From assembly GCF_016892765.1 (NCBI RefSeq), contig NZ_JAFEMD010000004.1, forward strand, positions 1-64,000: a stretch of DNA of 64,000 nucleotides. Direction: 5' to 3'. A program made the translations under genes and the position numbers. Source of the stretch: Microvirga arvi (GTDB taxonomy: Bacteria > Pseudomonadota > Alphaproteobacteria > Rhizobiales > Beijerinckiaceae). This document shows, in pieces, positions 45,387-53,668 of the stretch (the first letter of the stretch is position 1; each line of letters starts with the position of its first letter). The notes below the pieces were generated by a model. The model was not told where the DNA came from, searched no databases, and saw only the letters and a list, made by a program, of their open reading frames with translations.

Positions 45387-47021
45387 ATGTCACCCCATGA
45401 CACGCACGAGGTCTTCAACCAGACGCCGCCGCTCAGTGACGTGAACCTGATCGCAGGAGACAAGCCACTGCTCGACGCGCTCAAGGTCAGTGGCGTCGAC
45501 CCGGAGTCGGAAGGTCTCATCGCCTTCGGCGCCGCCTGGGGCTCGGCGGAGCGGCTCGATCTCGGCCGCCTCGCCAACGAGAACCCGCCGCGGCTGCGCA
45601 CCCACGATGCGCGGGGCTACAGGATCGATGCGGTCGAGTTCCACCCGGCCTATCACGTGCTCATGCGGGCCAGCATGGAGGACGGGCTCCATGCCTCGAC
45701 CTGGGACGAGCCCAGAAGCGGTCACGCCCATGTGGCACGCGCCGCCCGGATCTATACGGCTGCAGGCGTCGAGAGCGGGCACATCTGCCCGATCACCATG
45801 ACCCATGCCTCCGTGGCGGCACTGGCCGCCTCCCCGAACCGGCTGAACGACTGGCTGCCGAAGATCCGCTCGCGCACGTACGATTCCCGCTTCATTCCGT
45901 TCTGGGAAAAGAGCGCCGTCACCATCGGCATGGGGATGACGGAGAAGCAGGGCGGGACGGATGTCCGCGCCAACTCCACCCGAGCCGACCCGAAGGCCGG
46001 GGACGAATATGCCTTGACCGGCCACAAATGGTTCATGTCGGCGCCCATGTGCGATGCCTTCCTGGTGCTGGCCCAGGCGCCGGGCGGGCTCACCTGCTTC
46101 CTCGTGCCGCGTTTCAGGCCCGACGGCTCCCTCAACGCCCTTCGCCTGCAGCGGCTGAAGGACAAGCTCGGCAACCGTTCGAACGCCTCCTCCGAGGTCG
46201 AATTTCACGAGGCCTTCGCCTGGAGGATCGGCGAGGAAGGCCGCGGGGTGCGCACCATCATCGGGATGGTGCAGCTGACCCGCCTGGACTGCGCCGTGGC
46301 CTCGGCCGGACTCGTGCGAATGGGGCTGGCGCTAAGCCTTCACCACGCCCGTCACCGCAGCGTGTTCCAGAAGAAGCTCATCGACCAGCCGGCCATGCGC
46401 ATGGTCCTGGCCGAGCTGGCCTTGGAAAGCGAGGCCATGACGGCTCTGGCCCTGCGGGCGGCGCACAGCTTCGACCATGAAGCGACGGACGACCATGAGT
46501 CCGCCTATGCCCGGCTCGTCACGCCTGCGGCCAAGTTCGGCATCTGCAAGGCGGCTCCGCGTCTCCTTTTCGAGGCCATGGAGTGCCTCGGCGGCAACGG
46601 CTATGTGGAGGAGAGCGCCCTGCCCCGGCTCTACCGGGAGGCACCGGTCAATGCGATCTGGGAGGGCTCGGGCAATGTGATCGCCCTCGACATCCTGCGT
46701 GCCGAGACCCGGGAACCGGAGGTCGCCACCGCCGTGCTCGAGCGCCTCATGGCCGATGTCCGCGACCTTCCGGGCGCGTCCGACGCGGCGCGGGACATCG
46801 TCATGGCGCTCCACTCCCCCGACGCCGAGGCGAAGGCCAGACTCGTGGCCGAGAGGCTTTTTCTCCTCGCTGCCACGGCGGCTCTCGCCCGTTCCGCCCC
46901 GCCTCAAATCACCGAGGCCTATGCCCGAACGCGCCTTGCCTCCCCCTCCCGGATGATTGGCGCCAACGATCTGGGAGACGCCGTGCCTCCCTTGCTGGAG
47001 CGGGCTTTCGTGGCCATATGA
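45387..47021 (+). CDS. aidB: AidB-type acyl-CoA dehydrogenase
   Basis: 544 residues from ATG 45387, preceded by GGAGG. The N-terminus (HEVFNQTPPLSDVNLIAGD) and many later blocks (IGMGMTEKQGGTDVRANSTRA, LKDKLGNRSNASSEVEF, VNAIWEGSGNVIALDILR) follow E. coli AidB closely. AidB is an FAD flavoprotein with a C-terminal DNA-binding part, induced by alkylating agents in E. coli and thought to protect DNA or destroy alkylators. No ada or alkB gene is adjacent. Confidence 0.95.
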   Translation: MSPHDTHEVFNQTPPLSDVNLIAGDKPLLDALKVSGVDPESEGLIAFGAAWGSAERLDLGRLANENPPRLRTHDARGYRIDAVEFHPAYHVLMRASMEDGLHASTWDEPRSGHAHVARAARIYTAAGVESGHICPITMTHASVAALAASPNRLNDWLPKIRSRTYDSRFIPFWEKSAVTIGMGMTEKQGGTDVRANSTRADPKAGDEYALTGHKWFMSAPMCDAFLVLAQAPGGLTCFLVPRFRPDGSLNALRLQRLKDKLGNRSNASSEVEFHEAFAWRIGEEGRGVRTIIGMVQLTRLDCAVASAGLVRMGLALSLHHARHRSVFQKKLIDQPAMRMVLAELALESEAMTALALRAAHSFDHEATDDHESAYARLVTPAAKFGICKAAPRLLFEAMECLGGNGYVEESALPRLYREAPVNAIWEGSGNVIALDILRAETREPEVATAVLERLMADVRDLPGASDAARDIVMALHSPDAEAKARLVAERLFLLAATAALARSAPPQITEAYARTRLASPSRMIGANDLGDAVPPLLERAFVAI

Positions 47022-47159
47022 GAAACCTACGGCCAAGTCCGATTTGACTTGTCCGCAATCATCAACCACTTATCCCGCCCTGCGACGGTCAGGGGCTGAC
47101 CGTCGTGTCCCGCCCTGGCAGCAGGGCGTCCGCCTGCCCCCGCTTTTAGGAAGCCGTCC

Positions 47160-49868
47160 ATGAAAGTCCTCGTCGTCGAGTCGCCTGCCAAGGCCAAGAC
47201 GATCAACAAATATCTCGGCAAGGATTACGAGGTCCTGGCCTCCTTCGGGCATATCCGCGATCTGCCCGCGAAGGACGGCTCGGTCGACCCAGATGCCGAT
47301 TTCCGCATGATCTGGACGCTCGAGGACAGGGGCTCGAAGAGGGTCTCCGACATCGCCAAGGCGATCAAGGGGGCCGAGAAGCTCATTCTCGCCACCGACC
47401 CGGACCGCGAGGGCGAGGCGATTTCCTGGCACGTGCTGGAGGCCCTGCGCGAGAAGCGCGTTCTGAAGGACCTGCCGGTCGAGCGCGTGACCTTCAACGC
47501 CATTACCAAGGACGCGGTGCAGACGGCACTCCGCAACCCGCGCCAGATCGACCAGGCGCTGGTCGATGCCTATCTCGCCCGCCGCGCCCTCGACTACCTC
47601 GTCGGCTTCACCCTCTCGCCGGTTCTCTGGCGCAAGCTGCCCGGCGCCCGCTCGGCGGGCCGCGTCCAGTCGGTGGCTCTTCGCCTCGTCTGCGACCGCG
47701 AGCTCGAGATCGAGACCTTCAAGCCGCGGGAATACTGGTCCCTCATCGCGACCCTCGCCACCAGGGACGGCGGCGTGTTCGACGCCCGCCTCGTCGGCGC
47801 CGACGGTAAGAAGATCCAGCGCCTCGACATCGGCAACGGCAAGGACGCCGAGGCCTTCAAGAAGGACCTGGAGCTCGCGACCTTCTCGGTGGCGAACATC
47901 GAGGCCAAGCCCGCCAAGCGCCACCCCTACCCGCCCTTCACCACCTCGACCCTGCAGCAGGAGGCCTCGCGCAAGCTCGGCCTGGCTCCCGCCCAGACCA
48001 TGCGCATCGCGCAGCGTCTCTATGAGGGTGTCGACATCGGCGGCGAGACGGTCGGCATCATCACCTATATGCGAACCGATGGCGTCGACATGGCGCCGGA
48101 AGCCGTGCAGGCCGCCCGTCGGGTGATCGGCAAGGAATACGGCGACCGCTACGTGCCGGGCGTGCCGCGCAAGTACTCGACCAAGGCCAAGAACGCCCAG
48201 GAGGCCCACGAGGCCATCCGGCCGACCGACATGAGCCGCCTGCCGAAATACGTGTCCAAGTACCTGGAGCCCGAGCAGGCCCGGCTCTACAACCTGATCT
48301 GGACCCGCACGATCGCGAGCCAGATGGAATCGGCCGAGCTGGAGCGGACCACCGCCGACATCAACGCCCAGGTCGGCCCGCGCAAGCTCGACCTTCGCGC
48401 TACCGGCCAGGTGATCAAGTTCGACGGCTTCCTCACGCTCTACAACGAGAGCAAGGACGACGAGGCGGACGAGGACGAGGGCCGCCTCCCGCCCATGAAG
48501 GCGGGCGACACGCTTGAGCGTCGCCGCATCGCTGCGAGCCAGCATTTCACCGAGCCGCCGCCGCGCTATTCGGAGGCCTCCCTCGTGAAGCGCATGGAGG
48601 AGCTCGGCATCGGCCGCCCTTCGACCTATGCCGCCGTGCTGCAGACCCTGCGCGACCGCGAATACGTGAAGATCGAGAAGAAGCGGCTCGTCCCGGAGGA
48701 CAAGGGACGCATCGTCACGGCCTTCCTGGAGAGCTTCTTCCGCCGCTACGTGGAATATGATTTCACGGCGGATCTGGAGGAGCAGCTCGACCGGGTCTCG
48801 AACAACGAGATCGACTGGAAGCAGGTGATGCGCGAGTTCTGGAACCACTTCTCGGCCGCCATCGGCGAGACCAAGGAGCTGCGCACCACGGAGGTCCTCG
48901 ACGCACTGAACGAGCTGCTCGGGCCGCACATCTTCCCGGACAAGGGCGATGGCTCGAACCCGCGCACCTGCCCGACCTGCGGCACGGGCCAGCTGTCGCT
49001 CAAGCTCGGCAAGTTCGGCTCCTTCATCGGCTGCTCGAACTACCCCGAGTGCAAGTACACCCGCCAGCTCGCAGCTACCGGCATCGACGGTGACGGAGAA
49101 GGCTCGTCCGAGAACGGCGGCCAGCCTGGCGTGAAGGTGCTGGGCACCGATCCGGACACCGGCCTGGAGGTGACCCTGCGCGATGGCCGCTTCGGCCCGT
49201 TCGTGCAGCTCGGCGAGGGCGAGAAGCCCAAGCGCTCGTCCCTGCCGAAGGGCTTGGCGCCCGCGCAGGTCGATCTGGAAAAGGCGCTCAAGCTCCTGTC
49301 GCTTCCGCGTCAGGTGGCTGTCCACCCGGAATCGGGCGAGCCGATCCTGGCGAGCATCGGGCGCTATGGACCTTACGTCCAGCACGGCAAGACCTATGCC
49401 AATCTGGGCGCAGGCGACGACGTGCTGGAGATCGGCGGCAACCGTGCCATCGACCTGATCGTCGCCAAGGAGAGCGGCGGAGGCGGCGCCCGGCGGGGTG
49501 CGGCCGATCCGGGCCGGCCCATCGGCGAAGACCCGGAATCGGGCAAGTCGATCGTGGTCAAGGCCGGGCGGTTCGGACCTTACGTGACCGATGGCGAGAC
49601 CAACGCGACCCTGCCGCGAACGATTGCCGCCGAAGCTGTGACGCTGGATCAGGCGGTCGATCTTCTCAAGGCGCGCCGGGCGGCCGGTCCGTCGAAGAAG
49701 CCCGCTCGTGGCCGCAAGGCCCCGGCCAAGAAGGCTGCGGCCAAGGCGCCTGCAGCGAAGAAAGCGGCTCCCAAAACCGCTGCCAAGAAGAGCACGGCCA
49801 AGAAGGCGGCTCCGAAGAAGACGGCCGCCAAGACTGCTGCTGCGAAGAAGACCGCGAAGGCGGGTTGA
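47160..49868 (+). CDS. topA: DNA topoisomerase I
   Basis: 902 residues from ATG 47160. TOPRIM start VLVVESPAKAKTINKYLG with DPDREGEAISWH, the catalytic Tyr303 in GIITYMRTDG, one clear C4 zinc ribbon (CPTCGTGQLSLKLGKFGSF then CSNYPECKYT), two or more TopoI C-terminal repeats (RFGPFVQLGEG, RYGPYVQHGKTYANL, RFGPYVTDGETNATL), and a Lys/Ala-rich tail of ~50 residues (KKAAAKAPAAKK). It relaxes negative supercoils. The basic tail is typical of alphaproteobacterial and actinobacterial enzymes and would bind DNA. Confidence 0.99.
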   Translation: MKVLVVESPAKAKTINKYLGKDYEVLASFGHIRDLPAKDGSVDPDADFRMIWTLEDRGSKRVSDIAKAIKGAEKLILATDPDREGEAISWHVLEALREKRVLKDLPVERVTFNAITKDAVQTALRNPRQIDQALVDAYLARRALDYLVGFTLSPVLWRKLPGARSAGRVQSVALRLVCDRELEIETFKPREYWSLIATLATRDGGVFDARLVGADGKKIQRLDIGNGKDAEAFKKDLELATFSVANIEAKPAKRHPYPPFTTSTLQQEASRKLGLAPAQTMRIAQRLYEGVDIGGETVGIITYMRTDGVDMAPEAVQAARRVIGKEYGDRYVPGVPRKYSTKAKNAQEAHEAIRPTDMSRLPKYVSKYLEPEQARLYNLIWTRTIASQMESAELERTTADINAQVGPRKLDLRATGQVIKFDGFLTLYNESKDDEADEDEGRLPPMKAGDTLERRRIAASQHFTEPPPRYSEASLVKRMEELGIGRPSTYAAVLQTLRDREYVKIEKKRLVPEDKGRIVTAFLESFFRRYVEYDFTADLEEQLDRVSNNEIDWKQVMREFWNHFSAAIGETKELRTTEVLDALNELLGPHIFPDKGDGSNPRTCPTCGTGQLSLKLGKFGSFIGCSNYPECKYTRQLAATGIDGDGEGSSENGGQPGVKVLGTDPDTGLEVTLRDGRFGPFVQLGEGEKPKRSSLPKGLAPAQVDLEKALKLLSLPRQVAVHPESGEPILASIGRYGPYVQHGKTYANLGAGDDVLEIGGNRAIDLIVAKESGGGGARRGAADPGRPIGEDPESGKSIVVKAGRFGPYVTDGETNATLPRTIAAEAVTLDQAVDLLKARRAAGPSKKPARGRKAPAKKAAAKAPAAKKAAPKTAAKKSTAKKAAPKKTAAKTAAAKKTAKAG

Positions 49869-49873
49869 GCGCG

Positions 49874-50380
49874 ATGAGGGAGTGGGTGTCTTGGCTGCTG
49901 GTGGACCATGCCGATCAGGTCGAGATCATGCTCCGGCTCTTCGGAGCGACCCTCGCCGGCATGGTGATCGGCATCAATCGAGACCTTCACAATAAGCCGA
50001 TCGGGATGCGGACGCTCGGCATCGTGGCTCTCGGCTCCGCCATCGTGATCCTGTCGGGCTCGGTTTATGAGGGGCTACATTTCAACCAGGACGCGGTCAG
50101 CCGCGTCATTCAGGGTATCCTGACGGGCTTGGGCTTCCTTGGCGCGGGATCCATCCTGCGCGCCAAGGACGGGACGGAAGTTCAGGGGCTGACGACGGCA
50201 TCCACCGTATGGATTGCGGCCGCTCTCGGAGTAACCGCAGCCCTGGGGGCGTGGTTCATCACCATCGCCGGAACCCTTGTGACTCTGCTTGTTCTGACCT
50301 ACGGCACGCGGCTCGAAGCAAGGCTCATCCGCATTTTCGGCAGGAGCCGGAATGCGGACGAAGATACTTTAGAAGACTAG
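49874..50380 (+). CDS. MgtC/SapB family membrane protein
   Basis: 168 residues from ATG 49874, starting 5 bp after the topA stop. Family features are EIMLRLFGATLAGMVIGINRD at the N-terminus, KPIGMRTLGIVALGSAIVI, and ILTGLGFLGAGSILR, with four to five helices. MgtC proteins help survival at low magnesium and inside macrophages, partly by controlling the F-type ATPase; this one lacks the C-terminal ACT-like domain of full MgtC. Its end overlaps the convergent small gene by 12 bp. Confidence 0.9.
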   Translation: MREWVSWLLVDHADQVEIMLRLFGATLAGMVIGINRDLHNKPIGMRTLGIVALGSAIVILSGSVYEGLHFNQDAVSRVIQGILTGLGFLGAGSILRAKDGTEVQGLTTASTVWIAAALGVTAALGAWFITIAGTLVTLLVLTYGTRLEARLIRIFGRSRNADEDTLED

Positions 50381-50557
50381 GCTGAGCCCCAACACGGCGA
50401 CGGCAGCCATCCCGAGCCAGATCAGAGTCGAGCCATAGGAGCGATGCGCCGTAGGCGCGGCGTCGGGTTCGTCGAAGGCGAAGGCCTCCCCCGCATTGCG
50501 CGCGGCGCGGTCGAGGTGAAGCTTTTGTGCTGGTCTCAATGTCGTCCGCGTCGTCAC
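50369..50557 (-). CDS. Small C-tail-anchored membrane protein
   Basis: 62 residues from GTG 50557, which has GGGAG upstream; an ATG at 50581 in the same frame is the alternative (70 residues). A charged N-terminal part (RPAQKLHLDRAARNAGEAFAF) is followed by one C-terminal transmembrane helix (STLIWLGMAAVAVLGLSLVF). Function unknown. Convergent and overlapping with the mgtC-like gene. Confidence 0.65.
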   Translation of the reverse strand: MTTRTTLRPAQKLHLDRAARNAGEAFAFDEPDAAPTAHRSYGSTLIWLGMAAVAVLGLSLVF

Positions 50558-50720
50558 GTCCCGATCTCCCGTTAAGCTCATGCTTAACTATTCAACGTGA
50601 ATGGAATTTAAACAGTTCCTGATGACAGCAGAAAGACAGCCTTTAGAGGGAATTCGTTGGTAACCTTTACAAGGTAGCGTACCCTCACTTTTATCGCTTG
50701 CGACCCAAAATCAGCTTCAC

Positions 50721-50735
50721 GTTTCCGTTTTGTTC
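50721..50735 (+). promoter_or_regulatory. Candidate LexA box upstream of parE
   Basis: GTTTCCGTTTTGTTC, one mismatch to GTTC-N7-GTTC, directly followed by TCGTATAAAA, which could be a -10 element. It lies ~67 bp before the parE start. parE is, from memory, one of the genes reported under LexA control in Alphaproteobacteria. Confidence 0.4.
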
Positions 50736-50801
50736 TCGTATAAAAACGGGATGAGAAATAGTGTAAAGAAGCGCGAATCATCATCCCGGACTAAGGTCCC
50801 A

Positions 50802-52862
50802 ATGACAGATAACGACGATCTCTTCGGGGGCGCCGGGCCTAAGCGCGCCGCGCCTGCCACGGCCCGCAATGCCGCCGTCAAGGTCTCCCGCCAGGCGCCT
50901 CAACAGGGCACGCCGGACGAGGCCGGGTACGACGCGTCGGCCATCGAGGTGCTGGAGGGGCTCGAGCCCGTCCGCCGCCGGCCGGGCATGTATATCGGCG
51001 GCACGGACGAGAAGGCCCTGCACCACCTCTTCGCCGAGGTGATCGACAACTCCATGGACGAAGCGGTCGCCGGCCACGCGAGCTTCATCGAGGTGGAGCT
51101 GGAGGAAGGCGGCTGGCTGTCGGTGACCGACAACGGGCGCGGCATTCCGGTCGATCCGCACCCCAAGTTCCCGAAGAAATCGGCCCTTGAAGTCATCATG
51201 ACCACCCTGCACGCGGGCGGCAAGTTCGACTCGAAGGTCTACGAGACCTCCGGCGGCCTGCACGGCGTCGGCGTGTCGGTGGTGAACGCGCTGTCCGAGA
51301 TCCTCGAGGTCGAGGTCGCCCGCGGCCAGACCCTCTATCGGCAGATCTTCGCCCGCGGCAACCCGCAGGGCAAGCTCGAGACCGTGGGCCGCGTGCTCAA
51401 TCGGCGCGGGACCAAGGTGCGCTTCAAGCCCGATTGGCAGATCTTCGGCAAGGAGGCCCATTTCCAGCCTCGCCGCCTGTTCAAGATGGCGCGCTCCAAG
51501 GCCTATCTGTTCGGCGGCGTCGAGATCCGCTGGAAATGCGCCCCCTCGCTGGTCGAGGGGATCGACAACGTTCCGGCGGAAGCGACCTTCAAGTTCCCAA
51601 ACGGCCTGAAGGACTACCTACTCCACGACATCGAGGGCAAGGAGCTGGTCACGGATCAGATCTTCTCCGGCAAGATCACCAAGCCCGGCAGCCACGGCTC
51701 CCTGGAATGGGCGGTCGCCTGGATGACGAACGAGGACGGGTTCTCGACCTCGTACTGCAACACGGTGCCCACCCCCGAGGGCGGCACGCACGAGAACGGC
51801 CTGCGCATCGCGCTTCTGCGGGCGCTCCGTGAGCACGCCGAGCGTGTGAATCAGGCAAAGCGCATGGCGGCTGTGACCACCGACGACGTGATGGCGACCT
51901 GCGCTTCCATGCTGTCGGTCTTCATCCGCGAGCCGGAGTTCCAGGGCCAGACCAAGGACAAGCTGGCGACCGTGGAGGCCGGACGCATCGTCGAGAATGC
52001 GATCCGCGACACCTTCGACCACTGGCTCGCCGCCTCGCCGCAGCAGGCCAACAAGCTGCTCGACTGGGTGATAGACCGAGCCGAAGAGCGTCTGCGCCGC
52101 CGCCAGGAGAAGGAGGTCGCGCGCAAGACCGCGACCCGCAAGCTGCGCCTGCCCGGCAAGCTGGCGGACTGCTCCAATGCGGGGGCCAAGGGCTCCGAAC
52201 TCTTCCTCGTCGAGGGCGACTCGGCCGGCGGCTCCGCCAAGCAGGCCCGCGATCGCGCCAGCCAGGCAGTTCTTCCGTTGCGCGGAAAAATCCTCAACGT
52301 GGCCTCCGCCGGACGCGACAAGCTACATCAGAACCAGCAGATCTCCGATCTCGTCCAGGCGCTCGGCTGCGGCACTGGCTCCCAATACCGCGAGGCCGAT
52401 CTTCGCTACGAGAAGGTCGTCATCATGACCGATGCGGACGTGGACGGCGCCCATATCGCCACGCTGCTCATCACCTTCTTCTACCGGCAGATGCCGAAGC
52501 TCATCGACGGCGGTCACCTCTACTTGGCGGTTCCGCCGCTCTACCGGCTGACGCAAGGGGCGAAATCGGCCTATGCCCGTGACGATGCCGACCGGGAGCG
52601 CCTCCTGAAGACGGTGTTCAAGGGCAGCGGCAAGGTCGAGATCAGCCGCTTCAAGGGCCTTGGCGAGATGTTGCCGGGGCAGCTCAAGGAAACCACCATG
52701 GACCCGAAGAAGCGCCTGCTTCTGAAGGTGGTCGTGACGGACGATGAGAGGCTAGACGCCAGCGATGCGGTGGAGCGCCTGATGGGCAACAAGCCCGAGG
52801 CCCGCTTCGCCTTCATCCAGGAGCGCGCCGCTTTCGCCGACGAGGCGGACCTGGATATCTGA
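50802..52862 (+). CDS. parE: DNA topoisomerase IV subunit B
   Basis: 686 residues from ATG 50802; an earlier in-frame start would add an unusual basic tail. GHKL ATPase with EVIDNSMDEAVAG and DNGRGIPVDPHPK, SGGLHGVGVSVVNALS, then the TOPRIM domain with FLVEGDSAGGSAKQARDR and MTDADVDGAHIATLL. With ParC it decatenates daughter chromosomes. GyrB of this group is usually longer (~800 residues); the sequence PKFPKKSALEVIMTTLHAGGKF and length indicate ParE. Confidence 0.96.
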   Translation: MTDNDDLFGGAGPKRAAPATARNAAVKVSRQAPQQGTPDEAGYDASAIEVLEGLEPVRRRPGMYIGGTDEKALHHLFAEVIDNSMDEAVAGHASFIEVELEEGGWLSVTDNGRGIPVDPHPKFPKKSALEVIMTTLHAGGKFDSKVYETSGGLHGVGVSVVNALSEILEVEVARGQTLYRQIFARGNPQGKLETVGRVLNRRGTKVRFKPDWQIFGKEAHFQPRRLFKMARSKAYLFGGVEIRWKCAPSLVEGIDNVPAEATFKFPNGLKDYLLHDIEGKELVTDQIFSGKITKPGSHGSLEWAVAWMTNEDGFSTSYCNTVPTPEGGTHENGLRIALLRALREHAERVNQAKRMAAVTTDDVMATCASMLSVFIREPEFQGQTKDKLATVEAGRIVENAIRDTFDHWLAASPQQANKLLDWVIDRAEERLRRRQEKEVARKTATRKLRLPGKLADCSNAGAKGSELFLVEGDSAGGSAKQARDRASQAVLPLRGKILNVASAGRDKLHQNQQISDLVQALGCGTGSQYREADLRYEKVVIMTDADVDGAHIATLLITFFYRQMPKLIDGGHLYLAVPPLYRLTQGAKSAYARDDADRERLLKTVFKGSGKVEISRFKGLGEMLPGQLKETTMDPKKRLLLKVVVTDDERLDASDAVERLMGNKPEARFAFIQERAAFADEADLDI

Positions 52863-52966
52863 GCACCTCATCCGTAAAGTTCCGATCCAGAACCGTCAGC
52901 AGAAGGCACGGAGATGGGCCGGGACTCGTCACAGGAGCCTGCAGCGCGCCTGACGAAGGGGGCACA

Positions 52967-53371
52967 TTGAAGCAGAGCATCGCTCATATCGCTCTCGTGG
53001 TTCGCGACTACAACGAAGCGATCGACTTTTACGTCAGCAAGCTGCGGTTCGAGCTGGTCGAAGACACCTATCAGCCGGAGCAGGATAAGCGCTGGGTGGT
53101 CGTCCGCCCGCCGGGAGGCGGTACGACGTCGTTGCTCCTGGCACGGGCATCCTCGCCCCATCAGGAAACCTTTATCGGGAATCAGGCCGGCGGCCGCGTC
53201 TTCCTGTTCCTTCAGACCGACGACTTCCAGCGGGATTACGCCGCCATGGTCGAGGCCGGCATCACGTTCGTTCGTGAGCCGAAGCAGGCTCCCTACGGCA
53301 CCGTGGCCGTCTTCGAGGATCTCTACGGGAATTTATGGGATCTCGTTCAGTTTTCGGGTGGTCGTGAGTGA
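52967..53371 (+). CDS. VOC (glyoxalase/bleomycin-resistance) family protein
   Basis: 134 residues from TTG 52967, with GAAGGGGG upstream. VOC fold with SIAHIALVVRDYNEAIDFYVSKLRFEL at the start and VAVFEDLYGNLWDLVQF at the end, positions where a metal-binding His and Glu usually sit. The reaction is unknown; the family includes glyoxalases, epimerases, dioxygenases and resistance proteins. Probably independent of parE. Confidence 0.88.
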   Translation: MKQSIAHIALVVRDYNEAIDFYVSKLRFELVEDTYQPEQDKRWVVVRPPGGGTTSLLLARASSPHQETFIGNQAGGRVFLFLQTDDFQRDYAAMVEAGITFVREPKQAPYGTVAVFEDLYGNLWDLVQFSGGRE

Positions 53372-53514
53372 AGGGTTTCGAGCTGACGGCGCGGAGCCGA
53401 AAATCAGGAAAATTCGGGGACCGGAAAAAATTTCAAAAAATCTTGGAACCAAGTCTGCAAGGCAGCGTTCTACAAACTCACCGGCTCATTCTGCCCCCAC
53501 GGGCCGGTCCCTCA

Positions 53515-53542
53515 AAGGCTCCGCAAGGGGCCTTATTTTTTG
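53515..53542 (+). terminator. Rho-independent terminator after the VOC gene
   Basis: Stem AAGGCTCC (53515-53522) / GGGGCCTT (53527-53534) with one G-T pair, loop GCAA, followed by ATTTTTT. The rest of the 297-bp gap 53372-53668 holds nothing else that I can name. Confidence 0.7.
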
Positions 53543-53668
53543 CCTGTATGGCAGCTCCCCTTCGTGGATCTCTTCTCACTCCCGTGCGTCATGCCAATGA
53601 CGGCCGCCGGACTAGCCGAGGCCAAGCTTGCATGCGACAAGACCCCGTGAACCAAACGAGCTCTACCC

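Noticed and set aside
47070..49385. Long open frame antisense to topA
   Set aside because: topA has complete domains and motifs; the antisense frame has none.
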